A DNA stretch of 64,000 bases from Lethocerus indicus (taxonomy: Eukaryota; Arthropoda; Insecta; Hemiptera; Belostomatidae), in the NCBI GenBank assembly GCA_019843655.1, contig JACDQD010000011.1, forward strand, positions 12,256,604 to 12,320,603, given 5' to 3'. Position 1 is the first letter of the stretch; the number at the start of each line of letters is the position of its first letter. The notes below the pieces were generated by a model. It had not been told where the DNA came from and did not search any database. It saw only the letters and a program-made list of their open reading frames with translations. Position numbers and translations under genes: made by a program. Below, piece after piece: positions 48,160 to 60,079 of this stretch.

Positions 48160-48532
48160 CCAACAATGGGAGGAGAACTCATAAAAATAAATCACCGGAA
48201 AGGTACTCCCCCGGTTCTAAATAGCCTTGCAGATTGGACAGCGTCCTTTTTCTCTATCTTGTGCAGGAAAGACCCGAGGGCCTTTTCTTTGATCTCGTAT
48301 TTCCTTGTAAAGTCTGGTAGGACGAGACGATGTTTGCAGGTCGAATGGAGGGTGACTTTGACCGGGGGTTGTAAGCGAGAGTGAGTATCCCTTCCCCGAA
48401 TTATTATTTTTTAAGTAGGATTGAATTTTACATATCGGGTATAAAATAATTTTGAAAGTTAACAAGTACTCTATTCGTTTTACAATTTAACTAAAGAAAT
48501 AGGTCCTTTTAATGAGGGTTAAAATTTGATTA
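48160..48532. repeat. Diverged tandem duplication, copy 2
   Basis: Second copy of the element at 47762-48110, directly repeated about 50 bp after the end of copy 1. It is slightly longer because of small insertions. The best-kept parts are the CTTTGATCTCGTATTTCCT core and GATGTTTGCAGGTC. Coding changes and indels argue against a protein; a duplicated regulatory element is more likely. Confidence 0.8.
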
Positions 48533-48539
48533 TGAATTT

Positions 48540-51500
48540 TATAGCCTACCTCCAGTGATACAATCTCTAGTCTGAACCTTCATAGTAACTGAGAAAAGAA
48601 CATTTCATTTCAGAAGTTAACTGGTTGCTCGTGGAGCTCGTGTAACTCCAGAACGCATTAGAGGTCGTTGCACCGTCGTTTGCCTTCACATTTGCATGAA
48701 GTACGAAGTTGACGTTGGTGGAAACACGAGGCCAATCTCGTTCCTCTATTTCTTTTTTGCGCAATTTTGAAGGTCGAAGTGGCCTTAATGTTAAAAAAAA
48801 TTTAATATTAAAATTCATATTTATATTACTATAGTTTATTAGGTCTTCTCTTTCCTTCCTTCCGAAAATTGCTTAACACGGGCTAAGTGGTGATGCCACC
48901 ACCAATTATTTCCAGTAGTTTCCCTGGTAAGTGCACTGCAGTTGGAATTGGAACTGCGACGGGAAATAGTATGCAAGTCATTTCAATCCACTTAATAAAC
49001 AATGAGTTGTTGTTATGTTCCGGTTGAAAACCTCTCATATTTCAGTGTACACTGAAGCGTTGGTAGGACATAGGTTGATAAATATCGTCGCGTCATAAGT
49101 TCGTCGCGAATAATGAGAGTCGACTTAATTCTTAATGCCTCGGAGGAGTCTTGGCAACAACGTGCTGTAATAAATTCTTGCCATGGCGTTGATGCGGATG
49201 GCAATCGGTTTATAAAACGCGGGGGCAAGGTGCTGTTTATATGTGGTGCAAGAAAGTGGAAATCGTCTCGGTGAATTTCTGCAATTTTTTAACAACGTCG
49301 AGCTCTTCCAACTGAAATAATTTCACCCACCGAATAAGGACTGTCTTCCGGCCGTATAAAATTAGAACCTCGCATGTCCTTATTTCACCGGGCGGGGAAT
49401 ATTAAGCGAGCTCTCCTACAACTCGTAAACACCTGAGCCCAAGTTACTGCCGCCGACGCCGGCTCGAACGTATTTACGTGTCCTCGATCCGTTCGCTCAG
49501 AGAGTTTAAACTCGGAATTCAGAGATAACAAACGATCGTGGGAATAGACACGATGGACGATTCAACTTTCAGAAAGCGTTTCCGTTCCTAATTTATAAAT
49601 AACTGTTCCGGTAATGTCCATCGAAAAGATCCTTCTATCAGACAACGAGGGCACAGTCCATCACACATGCCTTACTACGCCCCCCGGTATATTGCGGGCG
49701 TATGGTATATGAATTTAAATTTAATACCTTGCGCGGATACCGGCGAAAGAACAAATTGCGCGCAGTATGAATAACGATTCGAATTTGTATGCGTCAATAA
49801 ATATTTTGTAGAAAGTATTAGTTTACTACTCGAAATTGTTGTTTTCGTCCCTTGATTTCCTTCAATTTCGTGTCCCAACAAAATTACTCATCGTCTTTTT
49901 GGCATCTTCTCGTCTGAACGTCGGATGATTTATCGGATATTGGCTGAAATCGGATATTGCTGATTCCGAGCCAGGATGAAGTAAATAAGAACGCATTAGA
50001 TAGGGTGACAATGGGAAAACGTGCCATCTTGACTGGGTTTGCGTCTTGGAGCATTGCCTTTTTCGGCATTGCATAGACAGTTTTTTCGCTGGTCAACTCG
50101 CAACTGGTGAGTCCGATTGGGATGACTCTGCGTTCGCCGTCCACTACGTTCTTACAGCATCTGTCTTATACGTTTTCAGATACGTCGCTTGACAATTACT
50201 ATAATTTCATTATATTGCCTCAGTTTGCACAGGCATCATTCGTGTAAACTGCTAGCATTATGAATTATAGTTAAACAAGTTTGGTTTTGGAAATGCCCTT
50301 TCAGCACTGTCACTACGATATTATTACACACTCCTTAAATGTAAAAACGTAATAGAGAACCCGGTATCTGCAACCTCAATGAAATTATGTTAACTAAAAG
50401 TTGGATTGGCTGAGTCGAAAAGACTTGACGGGGAATGCTCAGAGAATTCAGGAAGCTGAAAATTGGTTATTTTACTGGTGGGAAATATCCGATGGCCGTG
50501 GAAACGGTCCCCGCGTCACCAATGTAAAGGCCTAGGCTCTAGCAATGTTTATGAAATACTAAAGACAACACCGTGTGTCGTGTCAGTTTTACGACCCCCG
50601 CGCCCAACCTTGACTTGTATTGGATGAGCGGGCTCGGTCCCCCGCTTTGGACCTTGAAGTTATCGAGGTCAGACCTGCTCCTCGTCCTCTGAGCCAGTCG
50701 GTTTATCTCACCTTTCCGCTCGCTTGTAGTCTTTCAGGTTTTTGTAAAAAAAAACAAAAAACAAATAAGAAGTGTTAAACAAAACGGTTATTATTTCCGT
50801 CATGTGTGTGTGTGTGTGTGTGTGTATGACTCAGAATTAATCGGCCTGAAAGCGCCCGTGCCCAATCCGCTTATCGGGCGAGATAGCGTGATTTTATTGA
50901 TTTGTCGTCAGTTCTTTTTTGGGGTTCAACGCGAGATGATTCTACTTATCTCTTGACCTGCTGTCCGATAGAATTCTACGGGCGATTGCGTAAAGTCAAA
51001 CTTTTGGTTGTACAAAAGTACTAGCAATATAAACAGTAGTCGCTGTACCCGAGTTACTCACCCCCCTACTACGCACCCACCAGCCAAAGATGAAACCTCG
51101 TCTCGTAGAATTCCTCTCGTTTTCATTTCAAATTTGACACTAATTTTACCAGTCTAGAGATGTACGCAGTACACTTACAATATCTTATTCACCCACTGAA
51201 CTGTTATAGATCTACGCCCTCTCTCTTGGGGTGGTAAGTTGCTCCTTATCCGCTTGGAAACTTTTCAAAGAGTTGCCAAATGGAATTGGTGCTAGCGGAT
51301 GTCGCATAACTCCTGAACTCGCGTGTAGACTTCACAGTCTAACATCGTTTATTTATTGGGCTTAATAAAGCCCTGTTTGCGTCTGGCCGACGCCTGCTAC
51401 TATTCTTACGCGGCGATACTGGAGAGCCGCCCGCTATTGCAGAAATTGATCTAGGCTTTGGTTCGGTTCGGAATTTTTTTTTTGCGGCCTAACCAGTACT

Positions 51501-54500
51501 ATTATTAGAGTGTTGGGACCACAAGCCTGAATAGGAGTGGGGAGGGAGGCTTAGCCGGTTTTTTGCCCCTTGGGGTCGGACCGCGAGCGATCGTGGTGGT
51601 GGCTATGGCGTCATTACCCCTCCGGCCTTCCGGATATAGTGCTACCCAGTACAACCAACGGGCAAAACGTTTTTACGTTTAAAGTAACTCCGTATTAACT
51701 GTTAACCTATTTTTTAGTCAGATCTGGGGCACTTTTTTAATGTGGACTTCCAAATCATACCGGTTCTTCTGTACTGTCGGTTGGCTCAGGCTGAAGAAAG
51801 TAATTGTAGTTGGGGTACGCCTACATTTAATCTCATTTAATAACATTGTGGGTAAAATTTATTTGAATATAAATAAATTGCTAATATTACTATTATTTAT
51901 ATGGTCAAATTGTTCTAAAGACGGTTGAATAATTGAATTAGTAAAAATGTTAATTTATGAATCATTCATAACGTCCATACGTTCTATTAAAAGTTTGTTG
52001 ATTTTGTGGGTTTGGACTTTGAGGAAAGTTCGCTTTAGGTGTTCAACTTACAGGCTGTAGGTCTTCCTGTTTCGCCTTTACTGATGTACGGCGGGTTAAT
52101 CGTCCAATTAGGCGCCGGTTTTCCCCCCGGGCCGAATCGCTAAGCGGGGCTTGCAAGCTGGGCCAAAGGTCATCGCCTCCTTCAATCCCACCTTCCTCCT
52201 CCCACCCATCGTCGTTTATCGTATAGGTTTTTCCAAAGGATTTTCCTTGACCCCAAGGTTTCGTCATTTTTCCTCGATGACAGTAAAATTTTAGTTACGC
52301 TTGGACGTGACTAGCGAGATGGCCACTAATTTACTGCTATTATACACGTAGTATTTGCATGACCTGCACATTATTTGTATAATGTTTGGTCCAAAGTTAG
52401 GCAGGTTCAGCGAGATCGGTTCAACAGCGTTTGAGATAAATAAAATCTATTGCTTATAATGATCATGATAATGAAGTAGTCATATCTTGAAAATATTTCT
52501 GCACCTCTTCATATCCTGCACATTGTTCTGTGCATTTCTCAGATATTGCTGAATATGGCCTTAAAGAAATATCTATAAAAAAACCTATATGCAATCAAGT
52601 TACCTGGAGTGGAAAGTACCATTATTATTTAGCGATGGCCTGGGATTAAGTGTTCGCGTGCGATATTTTTATGATACAAAAAGCAATTAACCTAAATAGA
52701 ATTGGAATTGAAAGAAATAAATGCTTTATTGTCTGGGATCGATCGCCGCAACGCTAATTTTGGCCCAAATCCCGCGGGTGCGGCAGTTTTCCTTTTTATT
52801 TATCCGAGCTGATCCCGGCCGGCAGTAAATCGCAGTAAAGTTTTATTCGCGCAATAAAAGATTGATGAAATAAAAGACGACTATGACACTTCTTCCGGTC
52901 GTTACCCGATTGATAATTTTCTCAGACAACTTTTTAGACCTTCCCCCGCAGTGCGTTTGTAAATCACGCCGACTAAGATGGCCTCATCCAGTGTTTCAAA
53001 ATAATTAAAAAACAAAGTAACTGAAAATAATTCAAAACCCTTCAAGCGGCTCTCGGACCGTTGCGAAAAATCGCGAGACGAAATAAGCACAAGTTATAAA
53101 AGGGGTTTCGCTACGACCAGAAGTGCGGGCGAGGGGACGCGACCCGAATTCTAATTCTGCTTTTTTAAATTTATATTGTTGCTCAGTGCTCTAAAATATT
53201 GTCCGGTATGTGGAGGCGACCGTCTGGGTCCCGACTATGTCCCCGTTTAACCCGCATACCCTCACACTCCCAACCAAATACACACTGGCACAAACACACT
53301 ATCCCGGGATATAATTTTAAAAGGGGTCCTCTTAACGGAGTTCCTCCCCGATTGAAGACGCCCAGCAATTCTCTCCAGTCTCCTATTTATATCAACTGCC
53401 ACTCATCACTCAATCATTATTAATTTTGGATATTAAGTTTTGGACTTTCATAATATTAATAAAATATGATTTATTTATCGTTGATTATAAGGTTCGTTTG
53501 TTCGCAAGTAATAATTCAGATCTCGATCGATTAGTCAAAGTAGCAGTTTGTGTACGAAAAACTAAATAAATTTGATCGACGAGTACAACAGATAATTATT
53601 GAAAATTTATTAAGCTCTAATTTGCGCTTAGTTAATGCCACAATTGCAGCGTTATACTCCAGACACAGGAGGCATAGAGTGGACTTTTTTCTGTAGAAAT
53701 TGGAGATTGTTTCAAAAGCGGGAAACTGTGAATTTGAGACGTCGAATCGAAACGTAATAAATTTTCGAAACGGAATAAAGTCGGGGACATGCTGCCGTAC
53801 TTTGAGTAATTTGAATCTTGCGCCCACGCATTGTGAATGTGTTTATTCCTGTATGCCCTGAATTAATGCGACTGGCATTAATTAAAGTCCCCTCGACTTG
53901 GGTCGTGACCCCCTGAGTAATTAAGAAGCGACGGCCCATGCTGACCGCGCGTTAGGCGTATTTAAATGAACCAGATTAGATTCTGTTATTCTGTGAATTC
54001 TAAATGCGGAATACATTTTAATGCACTGAAATCTGCTTGAAGGCATCCTCTGCAAGAGGAAAGTGGCGAAAGGGCCCAAAAGTGTTAAACGAGATCTTGA
54101 CCATGACAACAGTTATTCATAGTTTTGTAATCGTGCCGACAGGACTGTTAAATAATAACTGAGTATTAAATAAATATTAAAAATGAAGATAATGATGTCA
54201 TATTATTATATGAAATTATAAATAAATGTTATTAGAAAAAATTATAAGACAATATGTAAAATAAGCCAGTAATTAGAAAAATCAAAACATTCTTTTTTGA
54301 GCTAAAATTGTTTTGTACGTCTATATTCGTATATGCGGTAAGGTTTCACCGATTCGCGGTTGAAAATCTGTAGTCTGTTTCGTAGATTTCGCTTATTTGT
54401 GGTAGCCGTGCAAAGTAATTCCCCTGGTTTATCGCTTCCCCGTACATTTCGGCATCGGCTTTCTGCGAACTCGGTTTCGATCATCTGTGACAGTTGTTTG

Positions 54501-54980
54501 AACTCACTAGTTCCCCGGCGGTTCTTTTCTAGCCAGTTGTAATAAAAAACATTATTGAATTTTTAAAGGGTTGACAAAATTTGAACCTTTCTAGAAGAGT
54601 TTTCCCAACGTTTGGAAAGGGGACTTCTGGTCTGTCGCACTACTTCAGGCCAGACTCCTATTTCTGGGAGCACATAAATTTTTATAACAACGCTTACTCT
54701 CTGGTCCTATTTTTATAGCTAGGATAGAACGAGGAGCGAGAAACAAGTCCGGGAATTTGAAATAGCTGGTAGTTTTTGCTGTGTTACAATTTGGTTTCAT
54801 ATAATAATAGTAGTAGTAACAGTAGTAAGTACACATATTTTATCTCAAACAAAACTGGGTCAATTGCTCAGCCACCTAAATTTGATAAGTGTTACATTAC
54901 TATTCATTTCATTACAAAAATTATATTTTATTATTATTGTTACTTGCATTTTAATTGGGAAAATATTATGTTGTGTAATT
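48540..54980 (+). other. Second recursive segment, distal part
   Basis: Intronic DNA with candidate islands at ~49300-49520, ~50560-50720, ~51360-51660 and ~52740-53170 (the last includes TATAAAAGG at 53095-53103). A (TG)n microsatellite is at 50803-50825. An acceptor-like TTATTTCCAG followed after 11 bases by CTG|GTAAGT (48916-48926) could be a microexon but is weak. No coding exon recognised. Confidence 0.35.
50803..50825. repeat. (TG)n microsatellite
   Basis: 23 bases of uninterrupted TG/GT. Confidence 0.95.
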
Positions 54981-55064
54981 AAAGACTGACACCGCTCCGC
55001 ACTCATCCGCGTCGTTCCTTAATTGGGACTATAATAGCAACTTCAGCGCATTAGTGATAAATAA

Positions 55065-55091
55065 TCTCTTTTTTCTTTGTTTCAGGTAAGT
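55065..55091 (+). other. Recursive splice site (ratchet point) 2
   Basis: A pyrimidine tract CTCTTTTTTCTTTGTTTCAG ends at 55085 and is joined directly to GTAAGTTG at 55086. It has the same architecture as ratchet point 1, 11.5 kb further along the same strand. This gives intron segments of 13.9 and 11.5 kb, in the range reported for recursively spliced Drosophila introns. It has the stronger pyrimidine tract of the two. Confidence 0.7.
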
Positions 55092-55152
55092 TGACAATGG
55101 CATTATTTTTCGCTAAGTATCTCTACATTAATTGGCAATTGAAAGGCATTGG
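55086..55152 (+). other. Recursive-splice exon 2 (67 nt) or cassette coding exon
   Basis: Ends at a second donor, TTGG|GTGAGT, starting at 55153. In the 29597 phase it reads V-S-stop. In the alternative phase it is open (GKLTMALFFAKYLYINW..., leaving in phase 2). Compared with the 43593 element, differences in that frame are one silent change and conservative swaps (Y to F twice, F to L, T to M) before similarity ends after AKYL. The different exit phases argue against simple mutually exclusive exons. Confidence 0.55.
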
Positions 55153-55159
55153 GTGAGTA

Positions 55160-57150
55160 AAGCTGTAATTATAAGGCCTAGAACTGATCATTTAATTCCT
55201 TGTTTTTGGTTTATTTTATGAAAAATCGTCAGTAAAAATAAAATAAATTCGGTTTTTTACGTTCATAAACCTCATTTGAATGTCTGGGACTGATATAAAT
55301 GAAATCATGTCTGATCTCAATTTTTGACGGAATCCACTTATTTTGGTCGACCAGGGTATTGTAGGGGCCCTACAATGCCTAATAGGATATATCAGGAAAT
55401 ACTAGGTATCCGTTGGGATTTAGAGCTTTGGTCAATGTGAGGGAAGCTTTGCTTCCTTATCGTCGGGGCAGGTCCGAAAGGCCGGCCAATGGGAGCGTGT
55501 CCGATTCAAACGTCCCCCACCGCGTCCGACGGCGGTTTCCGTCCGAATCGTTCGGTAATTGATTAAATAAGCCGCTCTCTGTACCTCCCCGCCCCCACCC
55601 CTCACAATTGACCCTATTCATACCAGCCCGTACATAAATTGGTTCGATAAAGATGCTTCTATTGAACAACCGAGGGGGAGAATTTAATCACGGCTCAGAT
55701 GTAACTTCAACTCCGTGGTTGTATCCGGATTATAATAAATTCAAAAATTTCATTTTCCAAATGTTTCCGATATATAAACTCTGCAGGTGATATAGTTTAA
55801 CATTAAATGGAAACAAAGAAATGCTACTACAAATATTGGAAGCTGAACAAATTTGACAGTTTTAATGCAGTACAGTAGGAATTTTTCATCCGTTAAACGT
55901 TTTCAAATTTCATCGTTCGTATTATCGATATAATTATTATACCACAAAAAACTATAGAAGATTAGAATTTCAGAAGCGAATTTACCAAATTTCAATTTAG
56001 GAACGGTATGGCTAAATCGACGTCATTTAAAACCAATGTGTCCCAACCGGTATGATAAACGATAAAATGTGTTATTCAATAACAGAATCATGGACACAGC
56101 TATGAAGAAAATTGCCACAATATTATTGTTATGTCTTTGTTCAAGCTCCGAATTGAAAATATTTTCAGTCAATTTACTCGGACGAAATAGAATCGTTTGT
56201 GCCCATTATCAGTAGGGTCCGCGAATGAAAAATAATTCGTGTAAATAACGGGTGTTAATCGAATTCTCAATTGCAAATTAATTTTTATTTATTTAATTAT
56301 TTTTATATAATCAGATCCATGTAGGAATAAAACCGGAAGAAATAAATCCAACGGACGTATTTGTAATTAACGCCGATCGAGCATTTTGAATTTCTTTACA
56401 TTGAGTATATCGAGTTGAATTAAGACAACCTTTAACAGTGTTTCTTCATAAAATTGTAGTTATTCCCGAAAACCTATAGTAATATTCAATTACAATAGCA
56501 AAATTATATAACTAATATCGTCTGTAGCATATGGTGAGAAGGTATTTATGTACCTAATTCAGAGTCTGTCATATAAATTCACCGTTGCAGTTGCGTCAGA
56601 GGGATTGATTGGCAGAGGTGGTTTTTGCGGGGACTTAACGGAGTTCCTCCACCCCCCCCCTTGCTGAGGTAACAGCCTAGAGATCGGTGCCATTAATTCG
56701 GGGTCTGTGGCGTATGTGCGTGTGCACGTGCGTGTGGCTGTTTCCCGGCCGCGTTGGGTCACTGGCCTCGGGCTCGGTTTCGAGTCTGCCAATTTTCGCG
56801 CTCGTTTACGATTCGCGGAACCGGCCGTCCCGCACTTAGAACCGGGCCGGTTTTAAAATCTGCCGCTAATCTTCCCCCCCATTATCAGTTCGCAGTCTTC
56901 GCCACTTTACTTCCACGATATATTCTCATTGTGCAATTCTGCGCAACTGCAGTCGATCGCTTAATCTATCCGAGTCTGAAGGCGGTGATGGGCCACCTAT
57001 GCGGACAAATTCTTCAGCAACTAGTTTAACTACATGTCGATTCTACGCGGAATAAAGGTCAACGGAATAAAATATTTAACAAAAATAATTTATGGTTTCA
57101 AAATGAACGTGATTTTTTATTTAGAATACCTGTTTTGTGGTCTGCGAGGG
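55160..57150 (+). other. Third intron segment, proximal
   Basis: Intron after ratchet point 2. CpG-rich islands at ~55440-55700 and ~56690-57020 are candidate regulatory DNA; short frames across them have no domains. Otherwise AT-rich without features. Confidence 0.35.
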
Positions 57151-57158
57151 GTTGGAAT

Positions 57159-57282
57159 ACCGTAGATTTCATGCGTTTCTGTCTCCTCTCGCTGGTTTGG
57201 TCTTTTGCTGACCAAAAAGACCAAAAGATAGCAAAAGACCAAACCAGCGAGAGTAGACAGAAAAAAACACGTAATCTACGGT
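57159..57282 (+). ncRNA. Long near-perfect hairpin; possible microRNA or hairpin-RNA precursor
   Basis: The left arm 57186-57209 and right arm 57230-57253 are perfectly complementary for 24 bp around a 20-nt loop. Pairing continues outward with few mismatches to ACCGTAGATT at 57159 and AATCTACGGT ending at 57282. That makes a foldback of about 124 nt with a basal stem, internal mismatches and a perfect upper stem, and it sits inside the intron. This resembles a pri-miRNA or an endogenous hairpin-siRNA unit. A short MITE-like inverted repeat is the alternative; no obvious target-site duplication was seen. I do not recognise a known miRNA seed. Strand is given as that of the host intron, but either strand would fold. 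Confidence 0.5.
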
Positions 57283-57319
57283 GGTTTTTAGTCTCTACTG
57301 GACTACCCCGGTCCTAAGC

Positions 57320-59400
57320 TAGACAGATTTTGGCTTCTCGCCATCCTCCGTTAGTAAAATAGTGTTGACGCATCCAGTTAGCAGATAAAAAATTATGTAT
57401 ATTTGTATATACTGCTGAATGCCCTAACGACATCCACTATTTGTTATGTCTAATTAACAAATTAAAATGAATGAAATATCCTTTACATTAAATGAATTAT
57501 TTTCAGCTCAGTCTTTCATCGACATTGTTACCTTTTTTCGGTCGAGCGAACGGGAATTTGTAAACTGATCTGCGGTATTTTATTCGACGTAGAATCGATA
57601 TGTTCCAAAAATGTGATGGAACCCCTGAACGTAAAACCGCGGTCCGAAACTGTTTACTAACACAAGCGTACAGATTCGGGATTACAGCTTGGGGCTAGTT
57701 CAGGCTCTTTGGTCAAGTTAATAGTTTTCAAATTAGTTTTTCGCGCAAATTTTAAACAATTTTGATAATACGGTTGTAGGGCAGTCTCCTATAGCTTTAG
57801 TTCAATGTACAATGTACTGGTCTCGTGAACCGATTTGGCCGAAATTCATTGACGTTGTTCCAAAATGCGTCCAATATTAGTATGAAGTGGACTCGGCAGT
57901 TTAATTTTAGAAGGATATTGAGTTATTTTCGTCACTCGTAGAGACAGAGACGCGTCTCCGACGTGCTGGACGACGACTGGCAATTGAAACGTATTTCGTG
58001 CTGAACATTTTCATATTCACACTGAAGTAATTGTAACCTATTCAAATGTGCAATATTATTGCATAATTGGGTGTCATAACTTCTAATTGATTACCCTGTC
58101 GTCGTTCCGAGCCAACGGTGATCGAAGTCGTCTCCCCGTTAGAATATAACATAAAACAATAATATGAATGGAATGAAATAACACACATTTCTGTGACTTC
58201 ATGTTAGTCTAAAATACCAACATACATTGCTTAAATATAGCATAGCTATTCCTTCCCTTCATTTTTCCTTTATTCCCAGTTTTGGGACTTTCAATTCATT
58301 TAAATTCAGTAGAGTTTCTAAATTTCAGACAATTTAAAATTATTAAGCTTTATTTTCTGAATACATAATTAGGAATATTTAGTGTTAGTTCTACGTTTGA
58401 AAATAAAGAAATTTGAATTGGCTATATTGTAATGCTAACCATATGCTTACTGAAATTTGTTCAATACACCTGAATAGTTCTGTTATTGAGTTTTCACTCA
58501 AGCCTAAAAAAAGACTAGATTAGGGCGTTGGCCAAATCCTGTTTGCCGGCAATAAACTAACGTGAATCCGAACGTTAATGTGTTTGCCCTTTGTAGGGCC
58601 CTTAAAACTCGTAAATATACATGTCCAGCTCAACCCTTTGTGTGTTGAGGACTTGCGCAGCCGGACTTCGAATTGGCGTCACAACACCAGTAAATAAAAG
58701 CATTCGAGTTTTCCCCCACCGACTTACACCAGGACCCTTTGTTTGCTTACGTTCTCTCCCGTTTTCATTAGATCCTACTTTTTCCTAAAATTAAAATTTA
58801 TAAATATGTTTATGTTGATTTATTGCGAAAAACTAATATTTAAAACCATTGTAGCCTAAACGGTCACTCTTTACAATATGATCCATGGAAAAATATATGC
58901 GATAAATTACGGAATGTTTCTATCAGGAAGTGCAAAAGTACTAGATACGAATTCTATATGCCACTGTATTCTGTTAATAATTCAACTTTATGGTATTATT
59001 GTTCCCTGAAAACAGGAGATATATTCCTGTCCTGTACTTTCTTTATTATGAGAGACTATTTATTGCACTGACCTAGATTTGTGCAATATAATGTTAGACT
59101 GGACCTGTATTTTTCAAACCGCTTATTTAAGATTCAGGATTTATCGTCTGAATAATTAATTTGTTTACTGTTTTTAATTAAGTGAAAGTGCTCATCGTGG
59201 GCTTCGTTACAGGCTATTAGGCAACACGGTAATAATATTATGTAAGTTATTGCTTCGATTTCAGTAGTCTTTATTAACGATTTTTTAAGGCTGTTATTGC
59301 CTCGCGGGGTCGTAAAACTTAATTTTACGGTAAATGCAGAACTGTATAAACTTTCGGGCGGATAAGCGAGCACACGTGACATGTATAATTAAGGGAGCGG
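57320..59400 (+). other. Third intron segment, middle; nothing supported
   Basis: AT-rich intronic DNA with short ORFs only. No repeat, RNA gene or splice pair identified. Confidence 0.4.
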
Positions 59401-59419
59401 ACCTTACGCTATCCTGTAT

Positions 59420-59720
59420 AGAATTACTTCTGTTAATCGGGTTCCGCCGCCCCCGTTTTAATTACGGCACGAGGCGGACTCCAGTTTTAACGACCGTTCC
59501 TCAAAACGTAAACCCGAAGCTGGAAGACGCCGCCCGCATGCTAATCGGCGCTCGCCTAATTACCGCCATAAATATCTGGAGTTGTAATTCTATTCAGAAT
59601 GCATCGGTGGCCCGGTTGCATTGTTATGAGGCCGTCGCGTGCCTTGGCCTTAAGTGCCGCGGACCTGCACCCTAATGTCGGCCTATTGAAACCGAAGGAC
59701 GGCGGAGAGAATATGAGGGG
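59420..59720. promoter_or_regulatory. Candidate homeodomain-rich enhancer island
   Basis: CpG-rich block with TTTAATTACGG, CGCCTAATTACCGCC and CCATAAATA (TTTATGG on the other strand, Caudal/Abd-B-like), plus ATTGTTATG (Sox-like). It is open for 113 codons on the + strand, but the peptide has no domain and an ordinary gene is not supported. Regulatory role inferred from the motif cluster. Confidence 0.35.
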
Positions 59721-60079
59721 ATGTTAAAAGAGTTCCCGGAAAGTCGTTATCTGCACACTGAAACTCAATATTGATAATGTTTTCTTATATTGATAATTCA
59801 ATCAATATTGATAAGTTATTCACGGCAGTTTAAAATATCCCTTGTATTAGCGAACTTGGATTCGGTGGAATTCGAAGTAGGCGAGAATATTAAATTCTTA
59901 GTTAAATTGGGGCGTCACAAACCTGATATTATTAAGGCAGATGTCTAAAAAAGAGCACTCTTTATGAATGTTTCTATCGTTTTACTTTACAGGGAAAGGG
60001 CTTAATATTTTCTGTATTATAGGATCAGTATAAAGGGCTCTTGACTGTCCAGAAAACGGTCTGGGTCTGACAAAGCGCC

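Noticed and set aside
48916..48926. 11-nt microexon between TTATTTCCAG and GTAAGT
   Set aside because: Weak pyrimidine tract and no supporting frame; short AG...GTAAGT pairs occur by chance.
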